The notes: generated by a model not told the origin, from the sequence alone. A stretch of DNA of 64,000 bases from Anthopleura xanthogrammica (GCA_964019055.1 OZ025211.1:15775318-15839317), one strand, 5' to 3'; positions 24,011 through 36,700 are shown, numbered from the stretch's first letter. Made by a program: numbers and translations.

Positions 24011-25107
24011 GATCGTCATGTTACTTGATGGAGTTTGCATTCAATGGACCTTGTCTGTTGTTTTACCATTTCCGACCACTTGTCATTCCCTTGAGTATTA
24101 TTACTGTGTTTACCAGTAAGGTACATGAATATGGATACAACTCAAACAAAGAATCTTTTTCTCAGGGGAATGATACGTGGTCTGAAATGGTAAAACATTA
24201 CTCCTAAAAGATGTTTTTGTGCCAACGATTTAATGGCTCATTCCTTGGATGAGACCGAAGTTCAGTCAAGCGTTCAGTGTTTGGACCACACGCTTTTTTT
24301 GAGATCGATAAACATGATGCATTGTGGTATAGCTTGGATACAATCAACACCATATAAGGCGTGGTGCACAAAAGATGTTCATACCGAAGCTGATGTTACA
24401 CGATGCGCAGAGACAATAGTGGATTGCACTGTTTTCGGCGCGCAGTGCTTTGTAGTTGACTAGGATTCTTTCAAATCATAAGTGAATTAATTATCTGCTA
24501 AAAAGATAACTACACGGTTGATTCAGAATTTACTAATAACTGATTGAAAACGATTGAAATTTGGTCAGTTTGTCTTTAGCGAGTTTCACTTTAGCGATTT
24601 TGTCTTCAGCGAGTTTCACTTTAGCCACTTTGACTTCAAACGGCAGATATGATTCACCACAGGGAGCCCAATTTAGATAAAAGTAAAAGGTAAAAATAAA
24701 ATCGAAAAACAAATCGCCTTAATTATTGTTTCTTTAATTCAAGGTCAAGATAATGTCCTCTAAAATACGAAAGAGCAAAAAAACAACTAAAAAATGGACT
24801 AGAACATTTTTTTTCGCGCCTTTGTTTCGACTTAAACTCTGGTTTTAAAAGTGCTACCCTCCTTAAAAACAAAGACGTTTTTTTTCTTGTCTTGTCTTAA
24901 TGTTGTTAAATCAATGTTTCCCGATAATCAATAGGTCTATCGATGATAAGTGGAATATAAGGAATAGCTGAATACTACGTAGGAATTAAGACGCTTATCA
25001 CAAAACCAACATGATAGAGCGAGAGAGGGCTGTTTTGTCCTATTTGGGACTCGTCAGCACGATGTAGCATGCAAAGTAAAAGAACGTCAACTTGGAAGCC
25101 AACGTCT
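24011..25107. other. 3' flank of the coiled-coil gene, no further gene seen
   Basis: Probably holds the 3' UTR, with AATAAA at 24695-24700. A short imperfect tandem repeat (around 'tttagcgagtttcacttta') lies at about 24560-24640. Open frames at 24.2-24.5 kb show no recognisable similarity. Confidence 0.5.
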
Positions 25108-25711
25108 TATAAATTGCACAGCAAGTAACCTGAAACACAAACCAGCGCACATTAGAAACCCGCTGAGTTGGTCCACGTCATAGCTAAATATTACATTAGT
25201 TTTGAGGTAAGCAAGATGTGGATGGACAAGCCTATCCTACATTGTGAAACACATGGCCAAACCATGTTTAATAAAAATACAGTATATCTGATCTAAGAAG
25301 AGTTACGGCCCAGTAAAACAGAAATGTTAATGTAAAATGAACAGGACCGCATACGAAAATGCTGAAGGTATACGTAGGATCTATAAAAGATCTAATCAGC
25401 TCACAGAGAAAATCATGAAATATAAGTAAAAATAAATAAAAATACAAATGCAGCTTTCTCAGCGAGTTGAAAGTTATGAAATTCTAAATTTCGATTTCAA
25501 CTCCCTATAACATACCAAATCACTGATCTTTAGCAAAATCTTAGCAAAATGTACAAAATCCTGGCAAAATCTATTTACTACATACATTCTCTTAAAGTGG
25601 ATAGTCTGGGTTACCTGTGGTTTATGTTAGTTTAGTTCAACTGGGCTTCCTGTGGTGAATAGCACAGAATCGAGGGTGTTTTACTTCCTGTTTCTAAATC
25701 CTCACTAAAAC

Positions 25712-28700
25712 ATGGCCACGAAACCCAGGTGTATAGTACTGGAGGACAGGAGTGTGGAGGGCTTGGATGGAACAAGAACTACTTACTTACTTCCTGGAGG
25801 TAAAATCTTGGAGTGTCTGCCTGAATCAGAGCAGCCAGAAGACCATAAAAAGATCGCTGTAAGAGTCATATCTACACGGTTCAACATCACACTAGTATGC
25901 CATAAGCGAGATGTGGCCCAGCTAACAGACAGCGAAGCTGACTTGCTTGATGCTGTCAGGTCACTAGAAGAAAGATCGTGTATTTATCGAGACAAGAATC
26001 GTCTAACCGAAGCAAAAACATTAAATATTGGTAGTAAGGTATTTGTCAAGATAAGAAAACAAAATACAGATCTAGAACTTCGAGGAGTTATTCGTTACAA
26101 GGGAAACTTCCAAATATCTAGAGTGCTGTACTATGTTACTGGTACTATGTTTGGTGTAGAACTGCTAGACAAGGTAAAGCATTATTGTATGAAAAGACCC
26201 TATAACAGGGACAGCGGAGCCAAGGGGGGCTGGAGGAGCTTTAGTCAAATAGTAAAACAAAAATTCTAGCCCCAGCACCACTTTAAAATGTGCTGCGCCG
26301 TCCCTGATATATTTACAATAAACTCAGTACTGGTCATAAAATACTTTAAAATTCTACATCCCAGTGTTTTGGGAAGGCACAATTATACATTGTTAATATG
26401 TATTACAAAATTCTAAAATATTTCAGTAAGTTTATAATTATAGAGGCTTTGCACCATCACCTGATGGCAGCCATGACAGGAGGCACAACAGTACAGTCTT
26501 TTCCCTCTGGGAAACTGAATTCTTTCTCATGTAAATCAGATTAGACCAGATTCAATTGTTCCTGCCTCCTGTCATGGCAGCCAACATGTGATGGTGCAAA
26601 GCATCTATAGTTGTAACTATATAGGATTTGTGATAGACCATTAGGTTTATACTAATTATAAATATTATCAAGGATCAGAGTCTAATTAAAGTGCCTATGA
26701 CACATCTGACAATATTCTCAGTATAGATTCTACATAAGGTGAGCTGTTCAATGAGCCCCGAAAAATTACATATTAGTTTGAGTGATGTGTCTTGAAGTTA
26801 TAAAGGTTTATTCTTGTCATATGCTAATGACCATGGAGTCAGGGGAGTCATTTATGTTTATTTGTTGTTCCTTGTAATTCGAAACACTGGCTACTATGCA
26901 GAAACTAATTAGCAATAATTTTTATAAAAGCCATGGATGAAACAGTGATGCTTTCCAAATTTAATTTATCTGTACCAGTTAGGTTTTGTATATTAAATGA
27001 TGACTCTCCTGACATCACAGTCATTAGCATTATTGGTATTATAATAATTTTTAAAAACTGTTATCATTTCAAGACGCATCACTCAACCTCTATAATTTTT
27101 TAGGTCATCGAAAAACTCATATCATGTAGAATCCATACCGAGAATATTGTCAGATGTATCATAGGCACTTTAAAACTTAGACCCAAAGCCCAAATGGTAT
27201 ATGTAATATATACAATATTAGTGGGCAATTTAATGTTGTTGGGATATACAAACACAAGCCAGAGGTGAGTGATTGTAGCCCCTCATATTGTATAGTACTT
27301 AGGAAATTCATTTTGAATAAAGATACTGATTTTAGAAGAAAAGATTTCAAAAGCAGTGTAATTTAACAAAATACAGTTTGATGTTTTTAAGGAAGCATGC
27401 ATACATTTGGTTTTTGATGTCAGAGGGTTTTGTATGGGCATTCCACATTGATTATTGTGTTTAGGTTAACATATAAAGCAGGGTGCAGGTTTTTAATCAT
27501 ATTAGCGGAACTGAAGCTTTTGAAAAGGCTCTGGGAAACCCTAATTCATTAGGGTGAGACCCAATGAAATCTCGCGAATGGGGTCATATGACATGAGAAC
27601 TGCGTAAACCCCATACAGCTCAGCCAATTAGTATTCTGTATAATCTGATACAGAATGCTAATAGCTTTATTAGTATAATAGATCTAATAGATCTATTAGT
27701 ATTCTGTAAATCCAAAACAGAATACTAATAATTAACCTGTAGGTCCAAGGAGGATGGTTTCCCAGAGCCTTTTCAAAAGCTAGTCCCACCAACTACATCA
27801 AAAACCCACCTGCAACTTGCTTCATTAACCTAAACACAATAATCAATGTGGGATGATATTGCCTGTACCAAACAATTTATGACTGAAGAAAACATTGTAG
27901 CATGCTCCTTTAAAACATCAAACAATATTTTCTTAAAAAACACTGCTTTTGAAATCTATTCTTCAGAAATCAGTATCTAACAGCATGACAAGCAAAAGTA
28001 GGACCACATTTAATGCATTCACATACTTATATGCACAGGATTTTGTACTTTAAACAGACACATTTGATGCCAAGCTGTCTGATTATACCAAATGAGGCTT
28101 GTCAAAACTTATTTACCAGCAAAAGCCTGTGCATAAAGTATGCAAATACATTAAAATTGGTCATACTTTTGCACGTCACACTGTAATGATAAGTGGTGAC
28201 TGTACAACATTCATACAACCACTTGCCTTTGGCTTGTGATTGTGTAGCGGATACAACATGGCTGCTCATGTTGTAAACTTAACATATAGTCCATGGGCCA
28301 AGGCCCTAAAAAGCAAGGTTTCATAGCACCCCCTGTAGACATAGTTTAATTGGTATCATATTAAAGCCCATGGCCTATATTTTCCATATCCACTTGTTTA
28401 CAAATTTGAAACCTGTGCTTAAATGAGACAGAGGACCAATTTGTGCAATGTGGTTTTCACCACAAAAAGCTTGTGCTATATGTCTTACAAACATCAACCA
28501 AATTGATTCAAATTTACAGGATAGAGTTGTCATGTCATAAGGTAACTATATGTGTTATCAGATTGTGATACTTGGTTTCCATGGCAACAGGAACAATTGA
28601 GATAATGCTCAATATTGAAAATATAAGGCTTTTCACCTAAATCAGGGCACAAAAGTAAGCTTTATATCCTTAATACATGATTAGTCTTTGCAATTTTTAT

Positions 28701-29812
28701 GAAAATTCTTAAATATTACCCTACTGGTTAAGAAAAACCTTAACATGGCTGAGTATAAAGCTTATTCTTCAAATGGGATATATATTTTTTATTAGAGCAA
28801 AATTTTACTTTTTTTTTCATTGAGTCTCTTCGTAATGAAATAGTAATGAATTTAGCAAGGCTCAATAACCCATAAGGCCAAAGGCTAGTAGGTCAGCCAA
28901 TCAGAGCACAGACAAAAGCATATTAGTCTAAATCTACTAATGATCTATCACAAATCCTGTGCTCTTATTGACTCTGCTACTAGTGGTCTAGGTATTCTCA
29001 ATTTTGTAATGCAGTATTTAAATTCAATTTTTTTTTCATCTATCTAAGAAATCTAGGCCTTATTGAAATATTTTTTGGGAAAATTATAAAAATTCACTTG
29101 TTGCTATACAACCCATACCGACCTAAAATAGCACCTTCTTTGTAATGCCACCAAGCCAATCAGATCACTTCATTGAAATTATAGGGTTTCCCAGAGCCTA
29201 TGATTTTTAGTGATTCAGAAATGAATAGGGTCTTGGTACAACAATGCCTATATCACTATGATGTCACGGTTTGTTTACATAATAATAGAAATGTAGGCCA
29301 ATTCTTCTTTAGTTCGGGATATTTAGTGTAATATTTAGCTGTTCTCACTTTTCAACATTCATAAACCGAATTTTATTTCGTCCCCTCTGCTGACCATGAT
29401 CCTTAGCGTTAAAACAATATATTGTTTTATGTGATGTCATAGTGATATAGGGCAATATTGTTTTCCTTAAATACTGACATATAATAAAGGTTTATAGTCA
29501 GTGAAAATTCCCTAATATCTTATATCAGATATGCCTTTTCTATTCTTTTTCATGGCCAGAAAATCAAAGTTACGCTCCGCGGTCCCTGATATAGTAAAAT
29601 ATATTTACAAGTTAAGATAGAAAATGCATCAAGTTTAGTACATACTTTAATATAATATATTTTCTTTTAACTGTTCATATCTCGTTAGGAATCAGAGGGA
29701 TGTGGTGACACTGATGGAACATATTACGGGACAAAATATTTTGACTGCCCGGCAGACCGTGGTATTTTTGTTGCAGTACATCAACTACGTCTTCGACAAG
29801 ATCAAGATCAAG
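25712..29812 (+). CDS. CYLD-type CAP-Gly module, proposed N-terminus of a Roc-COR-HEPN protein
   Basis: Two exons, 25712-26173 and 29689-29812, split one CAP-Gly domain. Exon 1 (154 codons) starts AAACATGG, a good Kozak context. Its first 100 residues are unrecognised. From about residue 105 it has the CAP-Gly start: LNIGSKVFVKI, GVIRYKGN, TMFGVELLDK. Exon 2 supplies ESEGCGDTDGTYYGTKYFDC and GIFVAV, matching the third CAP-Gly of the deubiquitinase CYLD (GVIRWIG, GLELEDE, CTDGTFRGTRYF). No CYLD protease domain follows. Exon 2 ends in phase 1, exactly the phase required by the Roc exon at 33772; that junction gives a Val codon and an uninterrupted frame. If the exon 1 donor is not used, the frame runs on to 26269 and gives a 185-aa protein. 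CAP-Gly domains bind C-terminal EEY/F tails or, in CYLD, signalling partners. Fusion to the next entry is inferred. Confidence 0.75.
26438..26610. mobile_element. MITE, CTTTGCACCATCAC ends
   Basis: TATAGAGGCTTTGCACCATCAC is mirrored by GTGATGGTGCAAAGCATCTATA, with inner arms GGCAGCCATGACAGGAGGCA. A left-half remnant is at about 61170-61245. Confidence 0.75.
26690..27169. mobile_element. TTAA MITE with AGTGCCTATG ends, copy 2
   Basis: TTAA-AGTGCCTATGACACATCTGA on the left and TCAGATGTATCATAGGCACT-TTAA on the right, so both TTAA target duplications are preserved. In intron 1 of the CAP-Gly gene. Confidence 0.85.
27308..27980. mobile_element. Large foldback element with arms over 200 bp
   Basis: The left arm from 'agatactgatttta' through 'tttgatgtttttaaggaagc', 'cattgattattgtgtttagg' and 'aaggctctgggaaacc' is mirrored by the right arm from about 27750 to 27980. 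It is absent from intron 1 of the second CAP-Gly copy. Confidence 0.75.
28846..28990. repeat. Repeat shared with 62300-62460
   Basis: 'cagccaatcagagcaca', 'tctactaatgatctatcaca' and 'ctactagtggtct' recur at 62300-62460, 61390-61450 and, in part, 595-660. It includes an inverted pair (ATCACAAATCCTGTGCTCTTATTG against CAATCAGAGCACAG). Confidence 0.6.
29242..29457. mobile_element. MITE, CTATATCACTATGATGTCAC ends
   Basis: CAATGCCTATATCACTATGA on the left and GTGATGTCATAGTGATATAG then GGCAATATTG on the right are inverted. A relative of 7733-8068. It ends about 230 bp before CAP-Gly exon 2. Confidence 0.7.
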
Positions 29813-29967
29813 GTTTTAGCCCACTTTCGATAATGTGGTTGAGTGATCACTCACAAAGCAATTCAAGGAGAGGCTTTAGGGAAATAAAAGAATATATCAG
29901 GATTACTCCATTGTTTCCCCCAGAGCCTCATCTTGAATTGCTTTGTGCGTGTTCACTCATCCACAAT

Positions 29968-30376
29968 ATTCTCTACTTTCACATTGCCCATAATACATTG
30001 CGGTTTGGGGGTAATCGGTCAAAAAGTGTCATAAAATTAAACGTTCTTCAATCGAATGTACACTATACCTGCTTTTATCTGTGAAGTACTGATTATTAGT
30101 TCATTCTGAGTTATTTCCCCACATTCAGAACATCAAGAAGTTTAGTGTTACAGAAAATGTATTGACTCGTGAAGAAGTGCTACAAATTGACTTTATAGAC
30201 TTCTTCCAAATTCTTTTTTTATGTTTCTTGCTGTTTCTTATACATCTTTAAATACCATAAGATGCATTTACAACATCTTCTGGTCAGCCTTCAGCAAAAT
30301 ATCTTATTGTTTTTACCCTCCCCCCCCCCCCCCCCCAAACTGCAATGTATTATGGGCAATGTGAAAGTAGAGAATT
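29968..30376. mobile_element. MITE, TTCTCTACTTTCACATTG ends, inside intron 2
   Basis: TTCTCTACTTTCACATTGCC then CATAATACATTGCGGTTTGG is mirrored at 30334-30376. The same insertion is present at 63526-63932, so it predates the duplication. An acceptor-like 'ttccccacattcag' at about 30128 precedes sequence conserved in both copies. Confidence 0.8.
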
Positions 30377-30784
30377 AGTGTAAAATTCCATTAAATTTCT
30401 TGATTTCTATTATGAGTGTTCTCTAATGAGTACGTGTGGACTGATTAAGCCTTAAATGCACTCTGCCTCATCATGTGATTCGGCCCTATCCAAATCTGTT
30501 TACCCTAACAACTATCAGTGATGAGCTTTTGTATGAAGTTAGTGCATTTTCACCAGACATTTGCATTTCGTTCGCTTAGTTTATCTGAGAAATGAAATTC
30601 CGAAAAGAATACTCGTGAAATCAAAAGTTAACACCCTTTACGTGCCATAATGTTGGCATCACCAAAGGCGGCAAAGTCCAGGGAACTGCATAGGAGCGAG
30701 GGAAAGTTTTAGGCAACCACTTTTCAATAATTTTCAATAAGGAAAGAGTTGTGAGCCCCTCACTTTTTAATTCTCAAGCTCGTT

Positions 30785-30792
30785 TAATAATA

Positions 30793-30829
<37 letters not shown>

Positions 30830-30893
30830 TAATAACAATAATAATAATAATAATAATAATAATGATAATAACAATAATAATAATAATAACTTA
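30785..30893. repeat. (AAT)n microsatellite with AAC/GAT interruptions
   Basis: About 36 AAT-type units in intron 2 of the CAP-Gly/Roco gene model; a (TA)n run follows at 30993-31016. Confidence 0.95.
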
Positions 30894-31016
30894 TGTACGC
30901 ATCTAAGAGTCTCGATGCGTTTACATACAAAATTTGAACTATAATAATATATAGATTTAGGCACTACCTAGAATTGGAGCTTCCATAAATAGTATATATA
31001 TATATATATATATATA

Positions 31017-33771
31017 GTGCTAAAACGTGACAATTGTGTGACGCGGCATAACGCCGGTTACAGCGTGACCACTTCTTTTGATTTTACCAGAACCCAAAAA
31101 GAAAAACTGAAAGAAAAACCATTATTTTAAGCCTTCATAAGCATTAGAAAACTTTTATAGATTATAGAACATATGAACATATATATGTATAGAACAAAGG
31201 ATTTTATTCAGGAAATGTTAAGATTTATTTAGGTGGAAAGTAAACTACACTGAAAATTGTCGAAAAATATTATAAGCTTAAGCTTACATTCACTTGAACT
31301 TCACGTGCAACAAGAGTCATATTCATTACTGCAATTCTCAATATTCTGCGAACTCAGACATTTCAATGGTTTTTTGTGAAATTGGTTTTTCGCTGCCGTC
31401 AATCAAAACTAATCAGTCGCTAGCTTATCCATAAAAAAACAAAAACAAGCTCATCATTTTTACGATTGTGTAATAATAATAATCTTTGTTAGTAATTGGT
31501 ATTTGAAAAGTTTTTTCAGATTTATTCTTAACTTTATTATTGAGCGAAATATCTTACAAAAACATAAGCTTATCCATGAAAAAAGAAACAAGCTCATCAT
31601 TTTTGCGATTGTGTAATAATGATAGCTGGAAAAGCCCGATAAATAGCGAATATTTGGTGTTATATGTATTTCTTTTTCATTTTTCATTTAACATTATATA
31701 TCTATAAAAATGTCAAAATATCCATATGATCATGAAATATGGAATCTTGTTTTGACATCAGAATTCCTCGCGTGAGCCTGGCCGTCAAATATATTTTTTC
31801 AAAGAACTAAGTCTTAGCCTTTTTTCTTGAAATGGGATCAAAAACAAAAATTCAAAGCTTCAAATATCGCTTTTTTGGTTTACAAGTAATGAAGAAAAAG
31901 ATGATAAAAATGTAAAATGCAGTAAAAACGACAAACAACTATTCAAGTTTTTCTGACAATGTTTGCCGAAGCAACGTCCTTGGCTTGTCTGAGAGTTTCT
32001 GCAGCTAGTTTACACATTTTTTGTCGATTTTTTTACGAAATGTTAGTTAACATTAATGAATTTACCTTCTATGAAGTGTTTTCTACGGAACTGAAATATT
32101 ATTCTTGCAGTGTTATCAGGTTTTTCTGGTCCACAGACCACTTTCTCCTACTGAGACTTCATCGTAAGATTAAGAATCTTCCCTCGCTAAACCTAGCAAG
32201 TCGCTAAAGTCGAAAAATTGTTTTTGTTCACTTTAAGACAGACATGACTTCGATTAAACGTATTTTTCGCTTTGTAAAAATAAGAAAAAATACTTCTTGA
32301 TCCATGTTTGACAACATTATTGCGATTTCTTCTGTGCATTTGTGAGTAAGCGAAGCGCGCGGGAACCCTGTGTATGAAAAGAAAAATAGGGAGTCCCGCG
32401 CTCGTTTTCGAGATTATAGTACACTCGACAAAATTTTTCGATTCTGATTGGTCTAGGGGAGTACAATTAACGCTCTAATTGTACTTCGTAGGAGTACCTA
32501 TTAAGTTGCTATGGAAACACGGCCAAAAGCAGCAAATTTCCCCAGTGAAATTCCAAAAAATCAGTGTCTTATAGATTAAAATGCAAAAAATTCAGAAAAC
32601 TGTTCGATACACACATAGGAAGGACTCTAATTATGATTACTAGAAAAAATCAAGACGTAATAAATCATGTTTTAAAGTAGAAAGTCGTTTTTTCTTTCTA
32701 GTTTTCGCCAAACAATTCAGTTAGTTGGAGCTTTGAATGTTCTCGTTTTATTACCTGTTGTCGTCTTCTGTGGTTTTCTCAAAAAACATTCAAAACCACA
32801 TCTACATACAATATACCATATATACAAAATAATATATATAAATACAATACAATATATAGAAAACAGCTAACAATAGTTTTAAAGCAAATTTCTTTCATTT
32901 CAGCAAAAAACACAGCGAGTAGGAGGCTCGTTTTTTGTTTAAAAATAGTTAAGATCAAATCTTACCGGCAAACTGTCGAGTAGTTGTAGAGAGACGAATT
33001 CAGCTATTTATCACAAGCTAATTGATCCTAAGTTGTCAATCCAGTCTTGAAATAATAAAATCTTCAGATAATTCACCATCTAAAGAAGATAGCAGTGAAA
33101 TTCTTCAAGCTACAGGAGGGAATAATATCCAAAGCACATGGTCTGATCACTGGCGACTCCGTTCACGGATATTTTTGAATAAAAGACAAAAAAATACATC
33201 GATTTGTCATATTTCGCCCTTTCAGAGCTTTCAAAAATCTCATAAAGTCAAACAAAAACTCCTACAAAAATACTTTTTTTCATGCGTTAGAAAAATTAAC
33301 TTTTCTAAAAAATTTGATATAACGTAGATTTTTAGAAGTTCTTTCAATTACGCTCAGAAAAAGTATAGAGTCCCATGCAAAATTTGAGGGTTTTGTGCTG
33401 TTGAAGTTCAAAACGTGTATGGTTCCTCAATAAAATTTCGTATTTTATTCCGCCGTTTTTTTGCGCGCGCTTATCCTGGGCTCAAATCGAGCGTAAAAAT
33501 TGATAAGCATGATAATGGTACCATTCATTATGCCACTATCACATCCAAATGCTTACACTGACCTGACTTTGAGCACCACTCATGAACGGCTAAGAAAGTA
33601 ATTGTATAATAGTAAACGGTCTTATAGACAATTATTATTATTACTATTTGCCTAAATTTAAAGAAGTTGAATATTAATTCATACTTATAGACAATGTTGA
33701 CATGCATGGTTGTAATGGATGCATGCCCAGTTTGCTATAAAACGATTCATGCTATTTTCCAATATTTTCAG
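31017..33771. other. Remainder of proposed intron 2, no exon recognised
   Basis: A-rich sequence with a direct repeat (around 'aacaagctcatcattttt' at 31447 and 31588) and a dispersed repeat shared with the window start (32375-32430 and 33170-33230). Open frames at 31.96-32.2 and 33.02-33.3 kb have no recognisable similarity. A polypyrimidine tract and 'ttttcag' at 33763-33771 form the Roc exon acceptor. If the CAP-Gly and Roc parts are separate genes, the Roc promoter and first exon should lie here; I see no convincing one. Confidence 0.5.
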
Positions 33772-36700
33772 TCCCTCTAGAAATCACTTTTCGAGGTCCT
33801 GAAGTTGAAAAAGCGTATCGAGAAGCTCTGAAGGATGGCGAGGTAGAGGTTTACCGAGGACGAATAATGCTGATTGGGCAGGACAGAGCAGGAAAAACTA
33901 GTCTCAAAAAGTCCCTTCTTGGATTATCATTTGACCCTAACGAACAAAGCACAGATGGAGTAGTCGTAAATCCATCTAACTTTAGTGTTGACGTTGATGA
34001 TGCTATAGACTGCCAGGTATCAAAAACTGGTGACGTAAAGAAGAATAACTTCGAAGATGGTGTTGCTAGTATAATGGTTGAAATGTTAAGTCAAAGCCAT
34101 GAAGTACGAGAACCTGAATCAACTCAGAGCCAACCGAGACACCAACAGGTAGGAAATACATTTAGTAGTTTCTTTTCTCATTTTTTTTTTCATTATTGGA
34201 ATTGGAAAAAAAGTATGGCTCACGAGAAGAAACTAATAATGCTAGATATCGCCTACAGAGATAATGGGAGAGTAGTCCCCAAATATTCCTTTTTACCGTT
34301 CTGTTCCAGTGACCACGAATAATAGTTCCAAGTCGAGGTTGGAGTTGCCGGGCATGATAAACTATAGTTTTGCTATTATTCGTGGTCACTGAAAGGAACT
34401 TTAAAAACAAGCCACACCCCAATTCTATTGTTTTATGTAGGTTTTGAGATCCAGGGCTAGACCTTCATTCTTAAAGCCGGGGGTGGCTTTGATTATCAGC
34501 AGGAGAGTACGGGGCTGAATTCAAAAGCCGAGCAAGGTTGTGAATTTGAAATTCAAGACCTGACCCCGGCTGGTTTTTAAATAGGTTCAAACTATAGGGC
34601 GAGGGCTTAGCCTGAGGCTGAGGTCTTGAATTTCGATGAAAGCCCTCGCCCTATATAGTTCGAACCTTTATGTAAAAAGGTCGAATAAAACCATTATTTC
34701 AAAGTCATTTCATAACGCCACCGTTTTAACCTGATGATGAACGAGTAGTCTGAAAGCTCGTTTGAATTCATTGAGAAAAAAAATCTGGAGAAGCATAAAC
34801 ATCTGCAATGAGATTACCCAGAAGCATACCTATTGCATTAGAAGTTGTTATGTGTTTCTTCAAGCAAATTCTTCTCGGAAACAAATTCCGCGCTCCTGGC
34901 GGGATTCGAACCAACGCGACCTTCGGGTTTCTGGCCGATGCTCTAGGCCAATGACCTACAGGAACTCATGTGAGCGAGCGTGGTCTATGATGGTGTAACT
35001 ATTCTAGGTTATAATATATATGTTTAAAGTTTGCCTGGATTCGAAATTCAAAACCAGTCCCTTTTATTAACGTTGTGATGTTTTTTTTGTTATTAACTTC
35101 TGCAATTTCTTAGCGCATAAATCAATAATATATAAGCTCCTTGCAGCACGTCGGAATGCAGCTCATTAGGAGGACAAAACAATAGGTCGCAATTCTCATG
35201 AAACTGAAATTCTTTTGTCTTTCAAATTAAGCCGCAGGAAAGCAAAGCTATTCAGAGAATCTTTAAAAACGTTATTGATAAAGTACAGAATTATGCTAGT
35301 GCTCGTAAGCACCATGTTGTTGAGAGCGGTCATGACATCTTGGAGAAAAGCAAGGAAAAAAGCAAAGGTGACATGGAAACAGGAAATGTTACAAAGAAAG
35401 TTGTACCCGAAATGGTGATGGAAAACTTAATCCAACGTTTGTCGGCGAAAAATCTAGGTTCTTCTGCCGGACAGGAAACTTCTGTCAGTATTTGGGATTT
35501 CGCAGGACAACAACTGTACTACGCTTCTCATCCTGTGTTCTTTACACACAGGGCAGTTTATGTTCTGGTTTATACCCTTGAGAAAGATCTAGAAGCTGAG
35601 GCAGAACCTTGTGTACGGCAAGGTGTGCATGAGATACGCTTGGACAATCATGACCAGCAAACTAACTTGGAAGCTCTCCATTCATGGCTTGTGTCAATAC
35701 ATAGTGCTCGGCCAGAAGCCAGCGATGGAGGCAAAATACACAATAAACTCCCATACTTACGTCCTCCTGTTATCATTGTTGGGACTCACGTCGACTGCAC
35801 ATTAGTTGAAGAATCAAAGAAAGTGGAAGAAAAAATCCAAAAAAGTTTAACTAGAAAGAGCTACGAGCAGCATGTCGTAAGACCTTTCATAACGGTCGAT
35901 AACACGATGTCGTCTAATGATGACGGTGTAAAGAAGCTCAAGGAAAAAGTCAAAGAACTGTTCAGTACGGAGCCCTACATGGGGGAAAAAGTTCCCGTAC
36001 GTTGGTTTAAATTTGAACAGGTAAACAAAAATGCCAGTTGCCAATCCCCAAGTAACCTTCACCGGGTAACCTTTAGTTGTAGCACTTCTGTGAGATTGCT
36101 TTTCCACTGGTAGCCTGTTGAAGGTCTGACCGTAGAGGGAATTAGTATTAGGTCAAGGTGGGAGAGACATAGAAAACGCAGAAAGTAAAGTTTGCCTCGT
36201 GGTTTAGGCCCCAACATATTGTAACCCAATTTTTTGGAACCCAATTGTTCTCCCAATTTTGTCACCTAGGTTTTTTCGCACCCGATCTTACCCAATTGCC
36301 CCCCCCCCCCCCCCCCCCGGTTATCACAGTCAACACTGATTTTCCCCACCCATCTCCTAATGTTCAAATCCTCAATCCATATACGTTCTATTTCCATGCA
36401 AGGGCACTATTTGCGATTTCTTTACCAAAACCAAAACCCCTATTCCATATCCCCTCTCTAATCCTTAAACTCAAGCTGTATTTTATTTGCCTGTTTAGGT
36501 TATCAAGAGTTTAGTGGAAGACGAAGGGAAGAATCATATGTCGTTTAAAGACCTTGAAAGACTAATCCTAGAAGTTTGCAACATAGAAGACAAGAAAGAG
36601 ATCTCGGCTTTGCTGACCTTTTACCACGACCTCGGTGTTATCGTGAAGCATGGGAACACAGTTGTTCTAAAGGCTGAATGGCTTACTGATCTGTTTAGAA

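Larger units (their letters stand above)
25108..30420 (+). repeat. Segmental duplication, copy 1 (CAP-Gly block)
   Basis: Sequence from about 25108 (promoter side, both CAP-Gly exons, parts of intron 1 and the MITE after exon 2) is closely repeated at 59254-64000. Copy 1 lacks about 0.5 kb present upstream of the start in copy 2 (59722-60262). It has about 1 kb more in intron 1, including the 27308-27980 foldback. Confidence 0.85.

Noticed and set aside
25712..29812. A CYLD deubiquitinase gene
   Set aside because: Only one CAP-Gly domain is present and no USP catalytic Cys or His boxes follow; Roc-COR exons follow instead.
33022..33327. 101-aa open frame as the first exon of the Roco gene
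   Set aside because: No recognisable domain; part of it is dispersed repeat also found at the window start, and no donor of the right phase was evident.
34892..34973. Functional tRNA gene on the minus strand
   Set aside because: Box A and box B are good, but the anticodon stem and loop do not pair properly; a SINE head is more likely.
36245..36514. 89-aa frame before the COR exon
   Set aside because: Includes a poly-C (Pro) run and is intronic; the true exon begins at 36499 in another frame.
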